DNA of 64,000 nucleotides from Auxenochlorella pyrenoidosa (taxonomy: Eukaryota; Chlorophyta; Trebouxiophyceae; Chlorellales; Chlorellaceae): contig KQ481971.1 of assembly GCA_001430745.1 (NCBI GenBank), positions 372,304 to 436,303 on the forward strand, given 5' to 3'. Both the position numbers and the translations under genes were made by a program. A model generated the notes under the pieces. It had not been told where the DNA came from, did no database searches, and was given only the letters and a program-made list of their open reading frames with translations. Below, in pieces: positions 10,101-21,389 of this stretch. The stretch's first letter is position 1. Every line of letters begins with the position of its first letter.

Positions 10101-12020
10101 GGGATGTCACTTGCGCACATCCCAGCAACCTTCGCCTGCTTCCTCCACATGGCAGCTGCCAAGTTTGGGTGCGGCACCCCAGACGCGGCTGCCCCACCCC
10201 CCGGCAGGTCCTGGAGTGGATGCGGCGGTGGGAGCTGGAGGGCGCGACGTGCGTGCTGATGGCGGCGGGGCCCGCCTGGGCGCCCCGCCTGCTGGCCGCG
10301 TTTGCCATCACTGACCCGCTGAAGCCAGAGGCCCCGGCTGTGGTGGCCGCCCTCAGGTGGGCCTCATTCCTGGTGGCGATTCGCGCAGATCCTCATGCAG
10401 TGGCGACGCCCCTTGGTGGCTCTGCTGCAACATCTTTTCCGAGGCCCTGCTGCGTGCCCGAGCCCGTCCCGCACCGCCACACACGCCCGCCAATGCCCAC
10501 CTTCTTGCTCATGGGGCCCACGGCGTCTTTGCCCGTGCAGGGCGCGCAAGATCAGCTGCCACATGGTGACGGGGGACGGCTGGACCACGGCCCGCGCCAT
10601 TGCTGCCCAGCTGGGCATCACCGATGTGCATGCAGAGGTGCGCCCTGGTGGCTGCCTCCTCGCCGTTCCACGGTTTGCGCTAAAGTGGGTCGTCCAGCCC
10701 AACACCTCGTCTGTGCCACGCCTGCTCACGCCAAGATCCAGCGCCTGGCTCGCCGCCTGCAGGTGCTGCCTGCTGGCAAGGCGGAGCGCATCCGCGCTCT
10801 GCAGGAGGGCGGGCGGCGCAGCGTCGCCATGGTGGGGGACGGCATCAATGACTCAGGCAGGTCTACAAATTAGCAGGGCGGGGGAGTGGGGGGATGATGG
10901 CCGTTGCGCTTGGGACGGAGCCGAGGCTCTTGCGTTGGGAGCTGCCAGATGGCGCCATAGGCCGCCGGGGCCTTCGCTGCCATGGCCACCATGTGGCAGC
11001 CCTGCCTGCTGGCTGTCAGCAGCGCGCAGACTTGGAATGTGAAGCCCATCCTGCCGATTGTGTGCCTGCAGTGGCGCTGGCGCAGGCGGATGTTGGCATC
11101 GCCATCGGCTCTGGCACGGGTGGGGCAAGCTGACAGGAAGGGCCGCCAGTGGTCGGCTGTGCAGGGTGCTTGCTGCCTTTGCCAAACCTGCGTTCCTCGT
11201 CACCCACCTATGCAAACCCTCGCTGTCCTATCGCGGCCCCTGCTCTGCGCAGACGTGGCGGTGGAGGCTGCCGACTATGTGCTGATGCGGTCCGACCTCG
11301 ACGACGTGCTCGTCGCCATCGACCTCAGGCAGGCACCCTGCCCATACCAGCGAACATAACAAGGAATCCTGGGGGACAGGGTGCAATTGCGCCTTTTGCC
11401 TTTGTATGCATCCAGCGTGAATGTCCCCAGTGCTTTCTGGGATGTGCTGCCCAGGACGTGCTGCTCCCCAGGACCTGCCCCCACCCCCAACACTGACTCG
11501 CCCCCCCCCCCCCCCACCCCCACCCCCACCCGCCCCCGCCCGCCGCAGCAAGCGCACGTTCCGGCGCATCCGGCTGAACTACGCCTGGGCCCTGGGCTAC
11601 AACCTGTGCGCGGTGCCCATTGCAGCGGGGGCGCTCTACCCCCCGCTGCACTTCCAGGTGGGGCCTGCACAGCGCCTGGCAGTGGCTCTCGTCCCCGCTG
11701 CGCGTGGGCCCCTTGTGCAATTCCAGGCTTGGCCGTGCTGCTGCTGGCTGGCCCACATCTTGCCGGGTCTGCATGGAATCTCTCTCCCATGAAGCAGTGC
11801 GAAATGTGTACAAGTGGCTTGCTAAGGGGCTGCCCAGTGCTTCACAGCGCTGCCGCCTGGCCCTGCGCCCCTGTTTGGCATGCAGCTGCCGCCCTGGGTG
11901 GCCGGGGCAGCCATGGCGCTCAGCAGCGTCACAGTCGTGTGCTCGTCGCTCGCGCTGCGGCGCTATCGCCGGCCGGCTCCGGCGCTGCAGCACCTCATGA
12001 CTGTGTCTGCCAGCGCCTGA
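4177..12020 (+). CDS. Cu(+)-exporting P1B-1 ATPase, HMA5/RAN1 type, two N-terminal metal-binding domains
   Basis: Twenty-eight exons give about 1071 residues: 4177-4223, 4343-4487, 4597-4681, 4820-4992, 5128-5256, 5459-5497, 5684-5715, 5930-6023, 6204-6300, 6517-6627, 6798-6901, 7068-7130, 7239-7317, 7417-7464, 7671-7741, 7984-8031, 8152-8383, 8554-8639, 8892-8951, 9117-9449, 9580-10011, 10208-10356, 10541-10637, 10763-10856, 11072-11119, 11253-11328, 11549-11657, 11886-12020. In order: two HMA domains (GMTCSSC, GMACAAC), membrane helices, TGES-type actuator loop (DESMITGES), CPC ion site ([12 protein letters not shown]), DKTGTLT phosphorylation site, SEHPL, TGDGW (usually TGDN), GDGINDS, and the last helices with NY and MALSS copper ligands. 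It pumps cytosolic Cu(+) out of the cell or into an endomembrane lumen. The C-terminus ([14 protein letters not shown]) is of HMA5/RAN1 kind, not plastid PAA kind. A long low-complexity insert sits in the nucleotide-binding domain. The start at 4177 is chosen because its splice makes [13 protein letters not shown] 4299 is the alternative. Seven introns have GC donors. Confidence 0.94.
5546..5579. repeat. Perfect 34-bp palindrome inside an intron of the copper ATPase
   Basis: Bases 5546-5562 are the exact reverse complement of 5563-5579, with no spacer; the centre is GGGCCC. It lies within the intron between 5497 and 5684. The transcript could fold into a very stable 17-bp hairpin. I see no target-site duplication marking it as a transposon end. 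Confidence 0.85.
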
Positions 12021-12626
12021 GACTGGCTTTTGGAATCACCTAAGCGCGGCTGCCCTCTTCTGCCATGCTGTGCTTCGCATTCTCTCTGTGGACATCACAA
12101 CTTTGCCGTGTGTACCAACACGCCAGCTGCATTGGCCCCTTCTGTTGTGCGCCTCAACCTGGAACTAACGAGCACACTCTCGTTTGCCCCTGGAACACGC
12201 TCACAAAGCGATGCACCCATGCAACGCACGTTCAAGCCTTCAGGCAGTTTTGTGCTCCCTTGAACGTCCACCCATGTTGCTGTCCATCTTGCTCATCACT
12301 ACTGACTCACACCATTCACTCCATGGCATGCCGTCCGAGCGCAACATGGCACAAGCCTCTGTGACCCCCCATGTACACCGCGCAGGGCAGGCCAGCCTAA
12401 GCGCTGCTGCCGCGGCATGCCGCCTATCCCGCATGCCTGAAGGCATGAAACCCAGGCCCCCCAGCCGCTTGCGCAGCAGCCCCCAGACCCATTTGACCGC
12501 GGAATTGTCCCAGCCGCGCGCCACGCCGCCTAGTCAACCTGCTTTAGGCTCGAACCTCCTCCTCCTCCTCGCTTGACCCCACGCACGTGTAAGGGGCTGC
12601 AATCGTGTGTCCGAAACATCCGAGCA
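12021..12626 (+). other. 3' UTR of the copper ATPase and short intergenic region
   Basis: No gene is visible. A TGTAA at 12588-12592 could be the polyadenylation signal of the ATPase (568 nt after its stop), only about 35 nt before the COQ10 start; it may instead be chance. Confidence 0.4.
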
Positions 12627-14975
12627 ATGCAGGCAGCGGCGCGACTCGCGGCAGCAGCAACTGCGCAGCGGTGCGGCTTGTTGGCGGCAGGGCAGCCTTC
12701 AGCCCTCCCTGCACTAACTTTTCAAGTCACCAGCCTGACAAGCTTGGCTGGTTTGGCCGGCAGCATCGAACGGCAGCAAGGCAGCGGCGGCGGCGGCTGG
12801 CCTGCCGCCAACCGGCAGCAGCAGCTCCCGCCAGCAGCGCAGCAGCCTTGGCAGCAGCAGCTGGTGCCTGGCGCTGCTACATGGGCAGCGGCGCAGCAGC
12901 AGCGACCCATATTCAACTTTGCAGGCCTTGGAGGGGACATCTCCAAGAAGTATCACGAGAAGAAGCTGCTCGGGTGGGCATGCTGCCCGCACACTCCCCT
13001 CCTCCATGGTGTGGCACTTCACTGCCATGTGCCTTCAGTGCTGCATTCCATGTGCAAGCATTTGCCCGGCTGTAGTTTCATATTGAGGGCTGGACTGGCA
13101 GCCCAAGCTGCCGGTGCAAGCGGAACAAGCAGCATTGCCGCCCTGCCAGTCGCCTGCCTGCCCGCTGCGCCCCCCTCCCAGCCTGCGCAACGTCGCTGTG
13201 GCATCCCAGCGCCCGCATCGCTTGGCGCAGCCTTCGCCGCGGGTGCCTGCGTTTGGAAAACCACCGCACTGAGGTGCGCCCTTCCTCAGATCCTTACCCT
13301 TCCCCATGCCCGCCCCCCNNNNNNNNNNNNNNNNNNNNNNNNNNNNNNNNNNNNNNNNNNNNNNNNNNNNNNNNNNNNNNNNNNNNNNNNNNNNNNNNNN
13401 NNNNNNNNNNNNNNNNNNNNNNNNNNNNNNNNNNNNNNNNNNNNNNNNNNNNNNNNNNNNNNNNNNNNNNNNNNNNNNNNNNNNNNNNNNNNNNNNNNNN
13501 NNNNNNNNNNNNNNNNNNNNNNNNNNNNNNNNNNNNNNNNNNNNNNNNNNNNNNNNNNNNNNNNNNNNNNNNNNNNNNNNNNNNNNNNNNNNNNNNNNNN
13601 NNNNNNNNNNNNNNNNNNNNNNNNNNNNNNNNNNNNNNNNNNNNNNNNNNNNNNNNNNNNNNNNNNNNNNNNNNNNNNNNNNNNNNNNNNNAAGGTGGAG
13701 CCCCCGCCAGGTGTACGAGGTGGTGGCAGCAGTGGAGCACTACCACCAGTTTGTGCCCTGGTGCCAGCGCTCCAGGGTGCTGCTGCGCCGCCCGCCGGGC
13801 TACCTGGAGGCGGAGCTGGAGGTGGGGTTCCAGATGTTTGTGGAGCGGTGAGGGGGCCGCGCCTGGCTGGGGTGGGGTCGCGCTCGCGGCGCCTGGCGCC
13901 GCGTGTGCGGGAGGCTGGGGACCAGGGGCGAGGGTACGGGGCGCCGGGGGCGGCACGAGCTCGTTGGGGTTGCGGGCGCGCCTGGCCAGGGGCCAGGAAA
14001 CCCCTGATGGCGGGGTTGCGGTAGAGCTTCTGGCGTCCGCTGTGCAGGCTGCCTGCCAGTGTGTGGGGTTGTGGTGTGCGAGAGCAGTTTGCCCTTGGGC
14101 TATGCTGGCTCTGTCGTCATAGCCGCGTCACGAGCACTGTTGGCTGCCTTCGGCCGGGGCCCACCTCCTTGCAGGTACACCAGCAAGGTGACGCTGCACT
14201 GCCCGACGGCGGTGCACTCGCGCGTGGAGGACTCCACCCTCTTCTCCCACCTTACCAACAAGTGGGAGTTCCGGTGAGCCCGCCGCTGCATGGGCACGCC
14301 CCTCTGTGCTCTGCCGGGCTGCTGCGTGTTGTCGTGCATAGCATCTGGTGATGTGTTGAAGACTGGTACCTTGCCTGGGCACAGGACAGCGTGCTGGGGT
14401 TGCATGCCAAGCGGGCATGCGCTGCGCATGGCCCATCGCTTCCGCTGACCCAGCCGGCCGTGGCGTGCGCCCACCCGCGCTGTGTGCTCGAAGCCGAGGC
14501 GGCTGCCCTGCCCGCCCTGCCCTGCAGGCTGGGCCCCACGCCCCACACCACCTGGCTCAGCTTCGACGTCGACTTTGCCTTCAAGTCGCCGCTGTACCGC
14601 CACGTGGCCTCTGTCTTCTTCGAAGAGGTGCGCTGCAGTCTACAATAATTGCCCTTGTTCGGACCTGGTTGAAACCAGCAGCAAGCAAGCGCCCCATGCC
14701 TGCCGCTGCCGCTCCCCTATGCCTGTGGTGGGCCGGCTACGCCTTCCTGTTGCTGCCCTGTACTGCCAGGCGCCCTCGCTGCCTCCAGGTGCGCTTCTTT
14801 GGGGCTCGTCCCTCTTGCGACAGCTCTCAGAATCTGCCTCACTTTGTTTCACTTGCTGCAGGTGGTGCAGCGCATGATGGGCGCGTTTGAGGGGCGCTGC
14901 GCACACCTGTATGGGCCCTCTTCCCTGCAGCGGCGCCCTGGGCCGCCACAGCACGCCGCTGCTAGCGGGCGCTGA
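12627..14975 (+). CDS. COQ10: Coenzyme Q-binding protein COQ10, START/polyketide-cyclase family, mitochondrial
   Basis: Exons: 12627-12973, 13695-13847, 14175-14273, 14528-14627 and 14862-14975 (270 residues). COQ10 binds ubiquinone in the mitochondrial inner membrane and is needed for efficient respiratory electron transfer. After a long Ala/Gln-rich N-terminus (MQAAARLAAAATAQRCGLLA, probably a targeting peptide plus a low-complexity linker, residues 1-105) comes the START fold: SPRQVYEVVAAVEHYHQFVP, WC..S.VL, EVGFQMFVERYTSKVTL, FSHLTNKWEF, TWLSFDVDFAFKSPLYRHVA and a C-terminal helix (VVQRMMGAFEGRC). These match COQ10/UPF0083 proteins of yeast, animals and bacteria. The assembly gap lies in the first intron; joining GG at 12973 to GTGG at 13695 gives LLGWSPRQVYE, so probably no coding sequence is missing, though an exon inside the gap cannot be excluded. 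Confidence 0.92.
13319..13691. other. Assembly gap (373 N)
   Basis: The run of N lies in COQ10 intron 1, two bases before the start of the resumed acceptor. Its true length is unknown. Confidence 0.99.
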
Positions 14976-15511
14976 CCACCCCATGTCAGTCGGCATTGCT
15001 GACCAGCCACCGGCCCGCTGCAGCAACACAACAGCCGCACTGCTCTCGCGCTGCACTCATGCCTTCCAGCGCACTGGCATGTCACAAAACTAGCACTGCC
15101 CGCACTTCCGTTTTCCATGCCCTTCCAATCCTCCTCTCCTCCCGATTGCCCAACCTGAACTTTGCACCTGCCTGAGGTGCTGTGAAGAATCCCCAAGTCA
15201 TGTATGGCCAAGCGGGTCAGCTAGGTGCGATACTCAGGTGTACGACGCCAGAAGGTAAGGCTGGCCACTAGTTGAAACCACAGCAATGGCTTCTTAGCAA
15301 TGGCTTCTCTGATGAGAGCAGGCAGCAGCTTGTGCGACTGCCAGCAGGTTGCAGTGCAATCTTTTGCGCAGAGCTGTTGTCATGGCATCTCAGTTGGCCT
15401 CATAGTACTGAAACAAATAAATGGTGGGAAACGAGCAGACAAAATGATGGCACAGCACAGGCGGCTGTTGGGAGGGCAAAGTTGGCCTGCTTGCATTCTG
15501 CACAGGGCGGG
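14976..15511. other. Intergenic region between convergent 3' ends
   Basis: It contains the 3' UTRs of COQ10 (forward) and of the large disordered-protein gene (reverse). I see no open frame with coding character, no clear TGTAA on either strand and no repeat. Confidence 0.4.
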
Positions 15512-18500
15512 CTACCCAGGCCAGCCCAGCGACTGCTTGAGCGCCTGCACATCGTGGCTGGAGAAGCCCGCGGTGTGCAGCTGCGCCAGGGTGAAGTGCT
15601 CCCCTGCAGCCTCTGCCTGCAGCAGCAGCGCCTCGAGGCGGCGCAGCCGCTCAGCCCCCGCCTCGCGACCCCCGGGTGCAGCTGCGCCGAGGCCAGCAGC
15701 GCCGACGTTCCCGCCGGTGCTGGCGGCGCAGCCCGCACTGCCAAAGCTGATGGAAGCAGAGGCGGTGGCGGTGGATGCGGCGCGGCCAGCAGACGACGCC
15801 TGCCTGCTGCCGCCGCCACCGTTGCTGCCGCCAGGCCGGGGCCCTCGCCGCACCGCCGGCTGCTGCGTGCGCTGCACAGGCGGCTGCCCTACACCCGCAG
15901 ACCTGCCCCGCTGCTGTGGCGGCTGCTGGTGCCGCCGCTGCCGCTGCTCCTGCTGGGCATGCTGTGCCTGCCCCGCCCTGAGCGCCGCCTCCATGCTGAC
16001 CATGCGCTGCTGGGCCAGGGGCGAGGACTTGGTGGGGGTGAGGGCCCGGCCGTACAGCGCGTTGTGGTGCGGCGTGGGGGCCGCCGGAGGATGCCGCGCC
16101 GCCAGGGGCACGGGGCAGAGCAGCGCGCCGCGCGGCTCTGCATCGCGGGGGGCCAGGCAGGCACGCATGCGGGTGCTAGTGGTGGGCGGGCAGGGGTGTG
16201 GCCAGGGCACATTGCAGCGCACCGCTGATGTGTCGACGAGGTGCGTTGCACTGCCTCCTCACCGGGAAAAAGGGCTGGGCGAGGCTGGAGGGCTGCGGTC
16301 CATCGCATGATGTGGCAAGCAGGCAGCCCAGGTCTGCTGCACAGACCGTACGGATGGCAGCGGCACACACCTGGCGATTCCACCACCTCCCCGCGCCCGC
16401 CTTCAAGCGCTGCCTGCAGGCTGTACTCGGCAGTCCTGCTGCTGGCCGGCCTGCTGCTTACCGCCGCCGCCTCCTGCGTCAGCGTAATTTTCAGGAGCTG
16501 GTGAGACTCCGGCAAGCATGCGACCGGGTGGTGTGCCCAGAACAGCATGGACCGCCAGAGCACCAAACCGGCCCTCGCAGCCCCCACTGCAACTGGAGGT
16601 GGTGGCACTCGCCTGGCGCGCGCGCACGGTGACTGCGCCATCAGCCTGCTGTTCATGCCACGCCGCGCCTGCCTGTGCGTCAGCTGCTGCTGCCACGAGC
16701 CAGTTCTCTGGCAGCGGCGGCGGTGCTGGGTGCGTGAATGGCTCCAGCTGCTGCCGGTCGACCTTCAGCCCCTGCTCAAGGCGGCGCAGCATCTGCAGGC
16801 CAGGCGCCAAGACGGGCAGCGAGCAGCTCAAGGCGGACAGGCAGCTTGTTGGAGGCAGAGCATGCCAAACATCTGCCTGCGTGCGCTGCACGTCACCCTG
16901 GCTGCCAGGCGGCTGTGCCCTCCCGCGCCTGGCTCGCCTCCCAGCCGCCCAGCCAGCCCTCACCTCCATATACTCGCTGCTACCAGCTGCTGCTGCCAGG
17001 TCAAAGTCCAGTTCGCTGCCGGCGCCGCCGCTGAGGGGCCCCACGCTTGGCGCTGCATGGTGTGCAGCCGGCGGTGCAGAGACCGGTGGCGCCGCAGCGG
17101 CGAGCGCGGCTGCCGCTGCGGCAGATGCCCCAGGTCCCGACCTCTCCGCTGTGTGCAGCCGAGCGCTGTACGGCTCCACCCCAGCCTCGCCGGCAGCAAA
17201 GCAGTCGAAGATGTTGCCACCAGGGGTGGCCATTGCTGCCGCCACCGCTGCTGCTGTGCTGATGCGTTGCTGCTGCGGCTGCTGCCCAGCCGGCTGCCTG
17301 TCGACAGCTGGTGGCGAGGGGTGGTAGTGCGGCCGCGCCGACTTGCCAGGTGAGGCAAAGACGGCGGCGTCACGCAGCGACAGGCCCTGGGCGGCTGCCG
17401 CACGCAGCCAGCGGTCGGGGCTCTTGGCCATGACCGCCTGCATCTGAGCCTCTCGCTCCTGCAGCTTGCGCTGAAGCGAGGCAGGGGCACAGGGAAAGGC
17501 ACCCCGTCGGCGGGCTGCGCTAGCCCAAGCTTGAACAAGAGCCTCGACCGTGGCGGCAGGTGAGGTGCCCTGGAAACTCCTGCACAGCTACGCACCATCC
17601 CCTCCTAAGAGGCCCCGCTAAGCTCACCTGAGAGGCAGCTGCCCGCGCAGCCGCAGCCTTAGTCAGCCGCGTCCCCAGCAGCGGGCTGGAGGGCATGCTG
17701 CTGCCCTTGCCGTGTGCTGCACCAGCCGCCTGCACCAGCGCCGGCGATGCCGGCGCGCTCACCGACCGCCGCAGCGCCTGGGCAGACGCGGGCCGCGAGC
17801 CCGCTGCCGGGCTGCTGCCACGCTGTCCTGCTGCGCTGGCAGGTTCGCGCATGGGCACTGCCGCATGCGCTGCGTGGCTGTCGGCCTTGCTGCCCCCGCT
17901 GGCGGGCCTGCCCAAGCCGCCCCGGCTGCCCAGGTTGGACAGCAGCGGGGACAGCACCCTGTGCAGGTCCTCGCTGCGGTACGACGGCTTGCTGAGGTCT
18001 CGCAGCAGCGGGCGCTTGGGGGTGAACGCGGGCGCGTCGTCTGCGAGGGCAGGTCGAGCGGGCAGGCAGGGCGGTGCGGTGCGCAACGAGTGCGTCCAAC
18101 GCCAGACAGGGCGGTGCGGTGCAAAGTGAGCCCGCACAGGGGTGCTGGGAGCTGACCTACATTGTCATGCTGTGACCCAGCTTTCTGGCTGGCACAAGAT
18201 GGTTTGTCTCAGGCCTCGACAAACTCCTCGCACGGCGCTGCCTACCACCCCGGCGCACCCGAAGGTGCGCGCGACACGCCCAGCGCCTCACGCCCACGCT
18301 TGGCCCCGGTGCTGGGTTGCCTGCCCATGCCGCCTCCTGCGGGCCGTCCCTGCCTGCACGCCTGGGGCTGCCCTCCTGCCAATGGCGCCGCCAGAAGCTG
18401 CGCAAGCGACACATGCGTGGCCTTGGTACCAGCAGCCGCAGCGGGTGGGGCGCTGCGCTGCTGCTGCCAGGGCTGCGGGCGGTGCGCCATAACAGGCCTG

Positions 18501-20848
18501 CTGCTGCCCTGCACCCCTTGCTGCTGCCGTGGCTGCTGCCCCAGGTGCGGCGGGTGCTGCTGCATGTGCCGCCGGTGCTGCATAGACAGCTGCTGCGGCG
18601 CGACACCTGCTTCTTTTGAGCGCAGCACGTCCATGAGGTTGCGCTTTGCAAGCACGGCAGCGGGCAGCCCATTGTCCCCCTCGCTGTAGTCCCCATCGCT
18701 GCCCTCCTCAGCCTCGCCGCCCAGCGCCAGCCCCGCCTGCGTGCCGCCGCCGCTGCCCGGCCGGCTGGGGAGCACAGGGGAGGCCATGTTGGCCTGCGCC
18801 TCCTTATCTTCCTCCCTCTGCAGCCCCAGCAGGTCGCCGTACAGCGGGGACTGGCGGGGCGCCGCCCCGGCAGGCGCTGCGGCGCCCGCGAGCCGCGCGC
18901 CCGCCTGCCCGCCGCCGGCGAATGCGGCGGCCTCGTCTGCCAAGCTTGTGGAGGTCCGTGGCCGCAGTTCCGGGTCGCTCAGGGTCAGCTCAACCATGCT
19001 CTGCCGCAGCGGGTCCATGCCAAAGGCCGGAGCGGGCGCGGGCAGGGGGCTGGCACCCTGCAACCAAGGGCAGGCAAGCGGGCAGGCCCTAGCGCCTGAG
19101 CTGCGTCGGCCCAGAGCCTTCTTGCCGCAGCGTGCCTTGACAGCCGTGCGATTGGCCGTTACCTAGATGGCAGCAGAGCCTCGGTAGCTGAGCACGGCGG
19201 TGATGGCAGCACAGGCGCAGCGCTGCATGCAGTGTGCGGAAGGCCCGAAGGGCATGGAGCGTGCGACCACGTGAGCCACCCACCTGCGAGCTGGGCGTGT
19301 GTCGCCCACCCTGACAACGCAGCGAGGGCGCGGGCGAGCGCGCGCCGGGCGGCGGCACAAAGCAGGGCAGGAAGGCGGCCAGGAGGCGCCTGCAGGCAGA
19401 TGTCCGGCGGCGCGCTTTGGGGTAGGCGATGACGCTGCAGTTTGTGGGAGAGAGAATGCATGGGACAACCACCTGCTTGACAGGAAGCCAGGGCTGGAAT
19501 GCACAGCTGGAATGCACAGCCTTCCAGTTTGCCCATCCTCCCCGCATGCACCACCCACGCGGCCTGCACCATGCCAACCCACCTGCCGGGCTCATCCAGC
19601 TCGCAGACCATGGACCGCCGCCGGCGGCTCATGAACACGGGGCTCTTGATGCTCTGCACAGTGGGACGCAGCACACTCTGATGCCAGGGGTCTGCATGGT
19701 CGCACATGGCTGCGCTCAAAGCCAGGCAGGCAGCTGGAGACCAACAGATAGGCACCTTGCTGAGCAGCTGCAGCCCCTGGGGCTCATGCAGCAGCCTGCC
19801 ACAGCCATGCAATATTGCACACAGAGCAGCAGGCTGACCAGCGGCTCCAGCGCCGATGACGTGGCCATGGCTGTGAGGGGCGGGGCAGGGGCCGGCGGCG
19901 CATGGGGAGGCACCCCCAGCGGGCTCGCGCCGCCCGGCCCCAGCTCTGGCGGCGACACTATGCCCTCGCTGCTGCCATGCGCGGCGCTGGGCGGGTGGTA
20001 GTGCGCACTGCCGCTGGAGGGCTCACGGGCTGGCGCCTCGGGTGCAAGGCTGCCACCGCGGCCGGGCCGGCGCTGCTGCTGCTGCTGCCGCTGGCTGGAC
20101 CTGCCGCTGCGTCCGGCGCCGCCGGTGCTGCCACCACCAGTGCCACGAGTGCCGCTCGTCACCTCGGGTGGCGTGACCTTGAACATGTCCGCCAGTGTGT
20201 TCTCAATCTGCGCATTGATGGCGCGCCCTACGCTGCTGACCTCTGACAAGCCTGGAGTGCCCTGAGGCTGCAGCTCTTGCCGCCTGGGCGCCGTCGGCTG
20301 CCGCCGCGCCAGGGCACGTACCGCCTGCAGCTGCGCCTTGCCAGGGGAGGTGGCGCCATCAACAAATGGCGGCACGTACTGGAGCGCGTCTGGTGGTGGG
20401 CTGGCGGGGCAGAAGGCTGGGATGCCGGCGCCGCCGCTGCCACTGCTGGCGCACGGTGCTGCCATGTTGTCGCTGCATGCACTCGTCTCAACCGCGTCTG
20501 GATGCGTGTGGCTCGCCTCAACTGCCTGCTTGCGCCCCGCCTTGCTAGGCGTGATGCGGGACAGCAGCTTGGAAATGGGTGAGCGGCGGCGCGGCTGCTG
20601 CTCGCCAAAGGCCGACTGCTGCGGCTGCGGCTGCTGCTGCCGGTAATGTATGTCAACGTTTGGAGCTGCTTCATTCCCAGACTTGATTCGATAGTACTCC
20701 CTACAGCACAGAAGAAGGATGAGTGGCAGAAGCTAGTGGCGGCCAAGCTGGTGGAACGGCAGCAGCAGTTGAGCGGCAGCCTGGTGGTGACAGCCCCTTA
20801 CCGTAGCGGAACGCCCGATGGAGCCCTTGAGCGATCGGTAGCCTCCAT
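15512..20848 (-). CDS. Large intrinsically disordered protein, about 1276 aa, function unknown
   Basis: Nine exons on the reverse strand, all phases closing: 20848-20802, 20700-19839, 19677-19583, 19434-19284, 19057-18259, 18040-17628, 17470-16964, 16792-16462, 16137-15512. The N-terminus MEATDRSRAPSGVPLREYYR runs into IKSGNEAAPNVDIHYRQQQ and is the most protein-like part. Other ordered-looking islands are SVGRAINAQIENTLADMFKV, VFMSRRRRSMVCELDEPGS, FGMDPLRQSMVELTLSDPEL, LAKRNLMDVLRSKEAG, YRSEDLHRVLSPLLSNLGSR, RKLQEREAQMQAVMAKSPDR and, at the C-terminus, LAQLHTAGFSSHDVQALKQS. The rest is Gln-, Pro-, Ser-, Ala- and Gly-rich. Such short linear islands in a disordered chain are usual for scaffold proteins of RNA granules, translation control or transcription, but I cannot name the family. 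It is divergent from the next gene, with 541 bp between the starts. Confidence 0.68.
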
Positions 20849-21389
20849 GGCTTGCTAGACGGCCCTGCGCTCGCTCAAAAAGGAGAGTGTGCTAGGCTAC
20901 GGGCGGCCCCTGCGGCCCGCACAGGCATCTGTGGTGGCCTCTGTGCGTTTATTATTTTGTATCTATGGCTCCTGCACACGCGACAGGGACACCGAGGCGC
21001 TGGATGGGGGTTGCGGCGTTTGCTGGCAGCCGTTGACAGCCAGGAAGCACAAGGGGGACGGGCGCGGAATTGTCCGATGCAAGAACAAGGCAGCAACTGT
21101 GCGCGATGGTCCACCAACCACCTGAGCTGCAATGTGTCACCCGCAGCATGGCGCCAGCGCCGCCCTCGAAGCAGACATTCGCCCAACTCCCCCACCAGAT
21201 CCTGGCCTAGATTTTAAGGTCAAGTTCTCAGTGCCATGGAAGAGCGTGTGGGTGGGCAACAGCACAGGCTGCCGGGTGATCAGCCTCGCTCGAGACAGCC
21301 AAGCGCCTCGTCACCATGCTGAAGCAGGCTACCTTCCCTCATCGCTCCTGCTACTTGTTCCTTGGACTTGTTTGGCTTGCAGGCTAAAG
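20849..21389. promoter_or_regulatory. Divergent intergenic region, candidate bidirectional promoter
   Basis: It lies between the starts of the disordered-protein gene (reverse) and the small mitochondrial-type gene (forward). An acceptor-like sequence just before 21382 (pyrimidine tract plus GCAG) suggests a 5' UTR intron in the forward gene. No named element is recognised. Confidence 0.35.

Noticed and set aside
12573..14024. A 483-codon forward frame running through the N gap
   Set aside because: The gap is translated as unknown residues; the real COQ10 exon ends at 12973 at a GT donor and resumes at 13695.
15272..16310. Long forward open frames opposite the disordered-protein gene
   Set aside because: They are frame shadows of a GC-rich reverse gene; the reverse exons have closing phases and splice sites, the forward frames have none.
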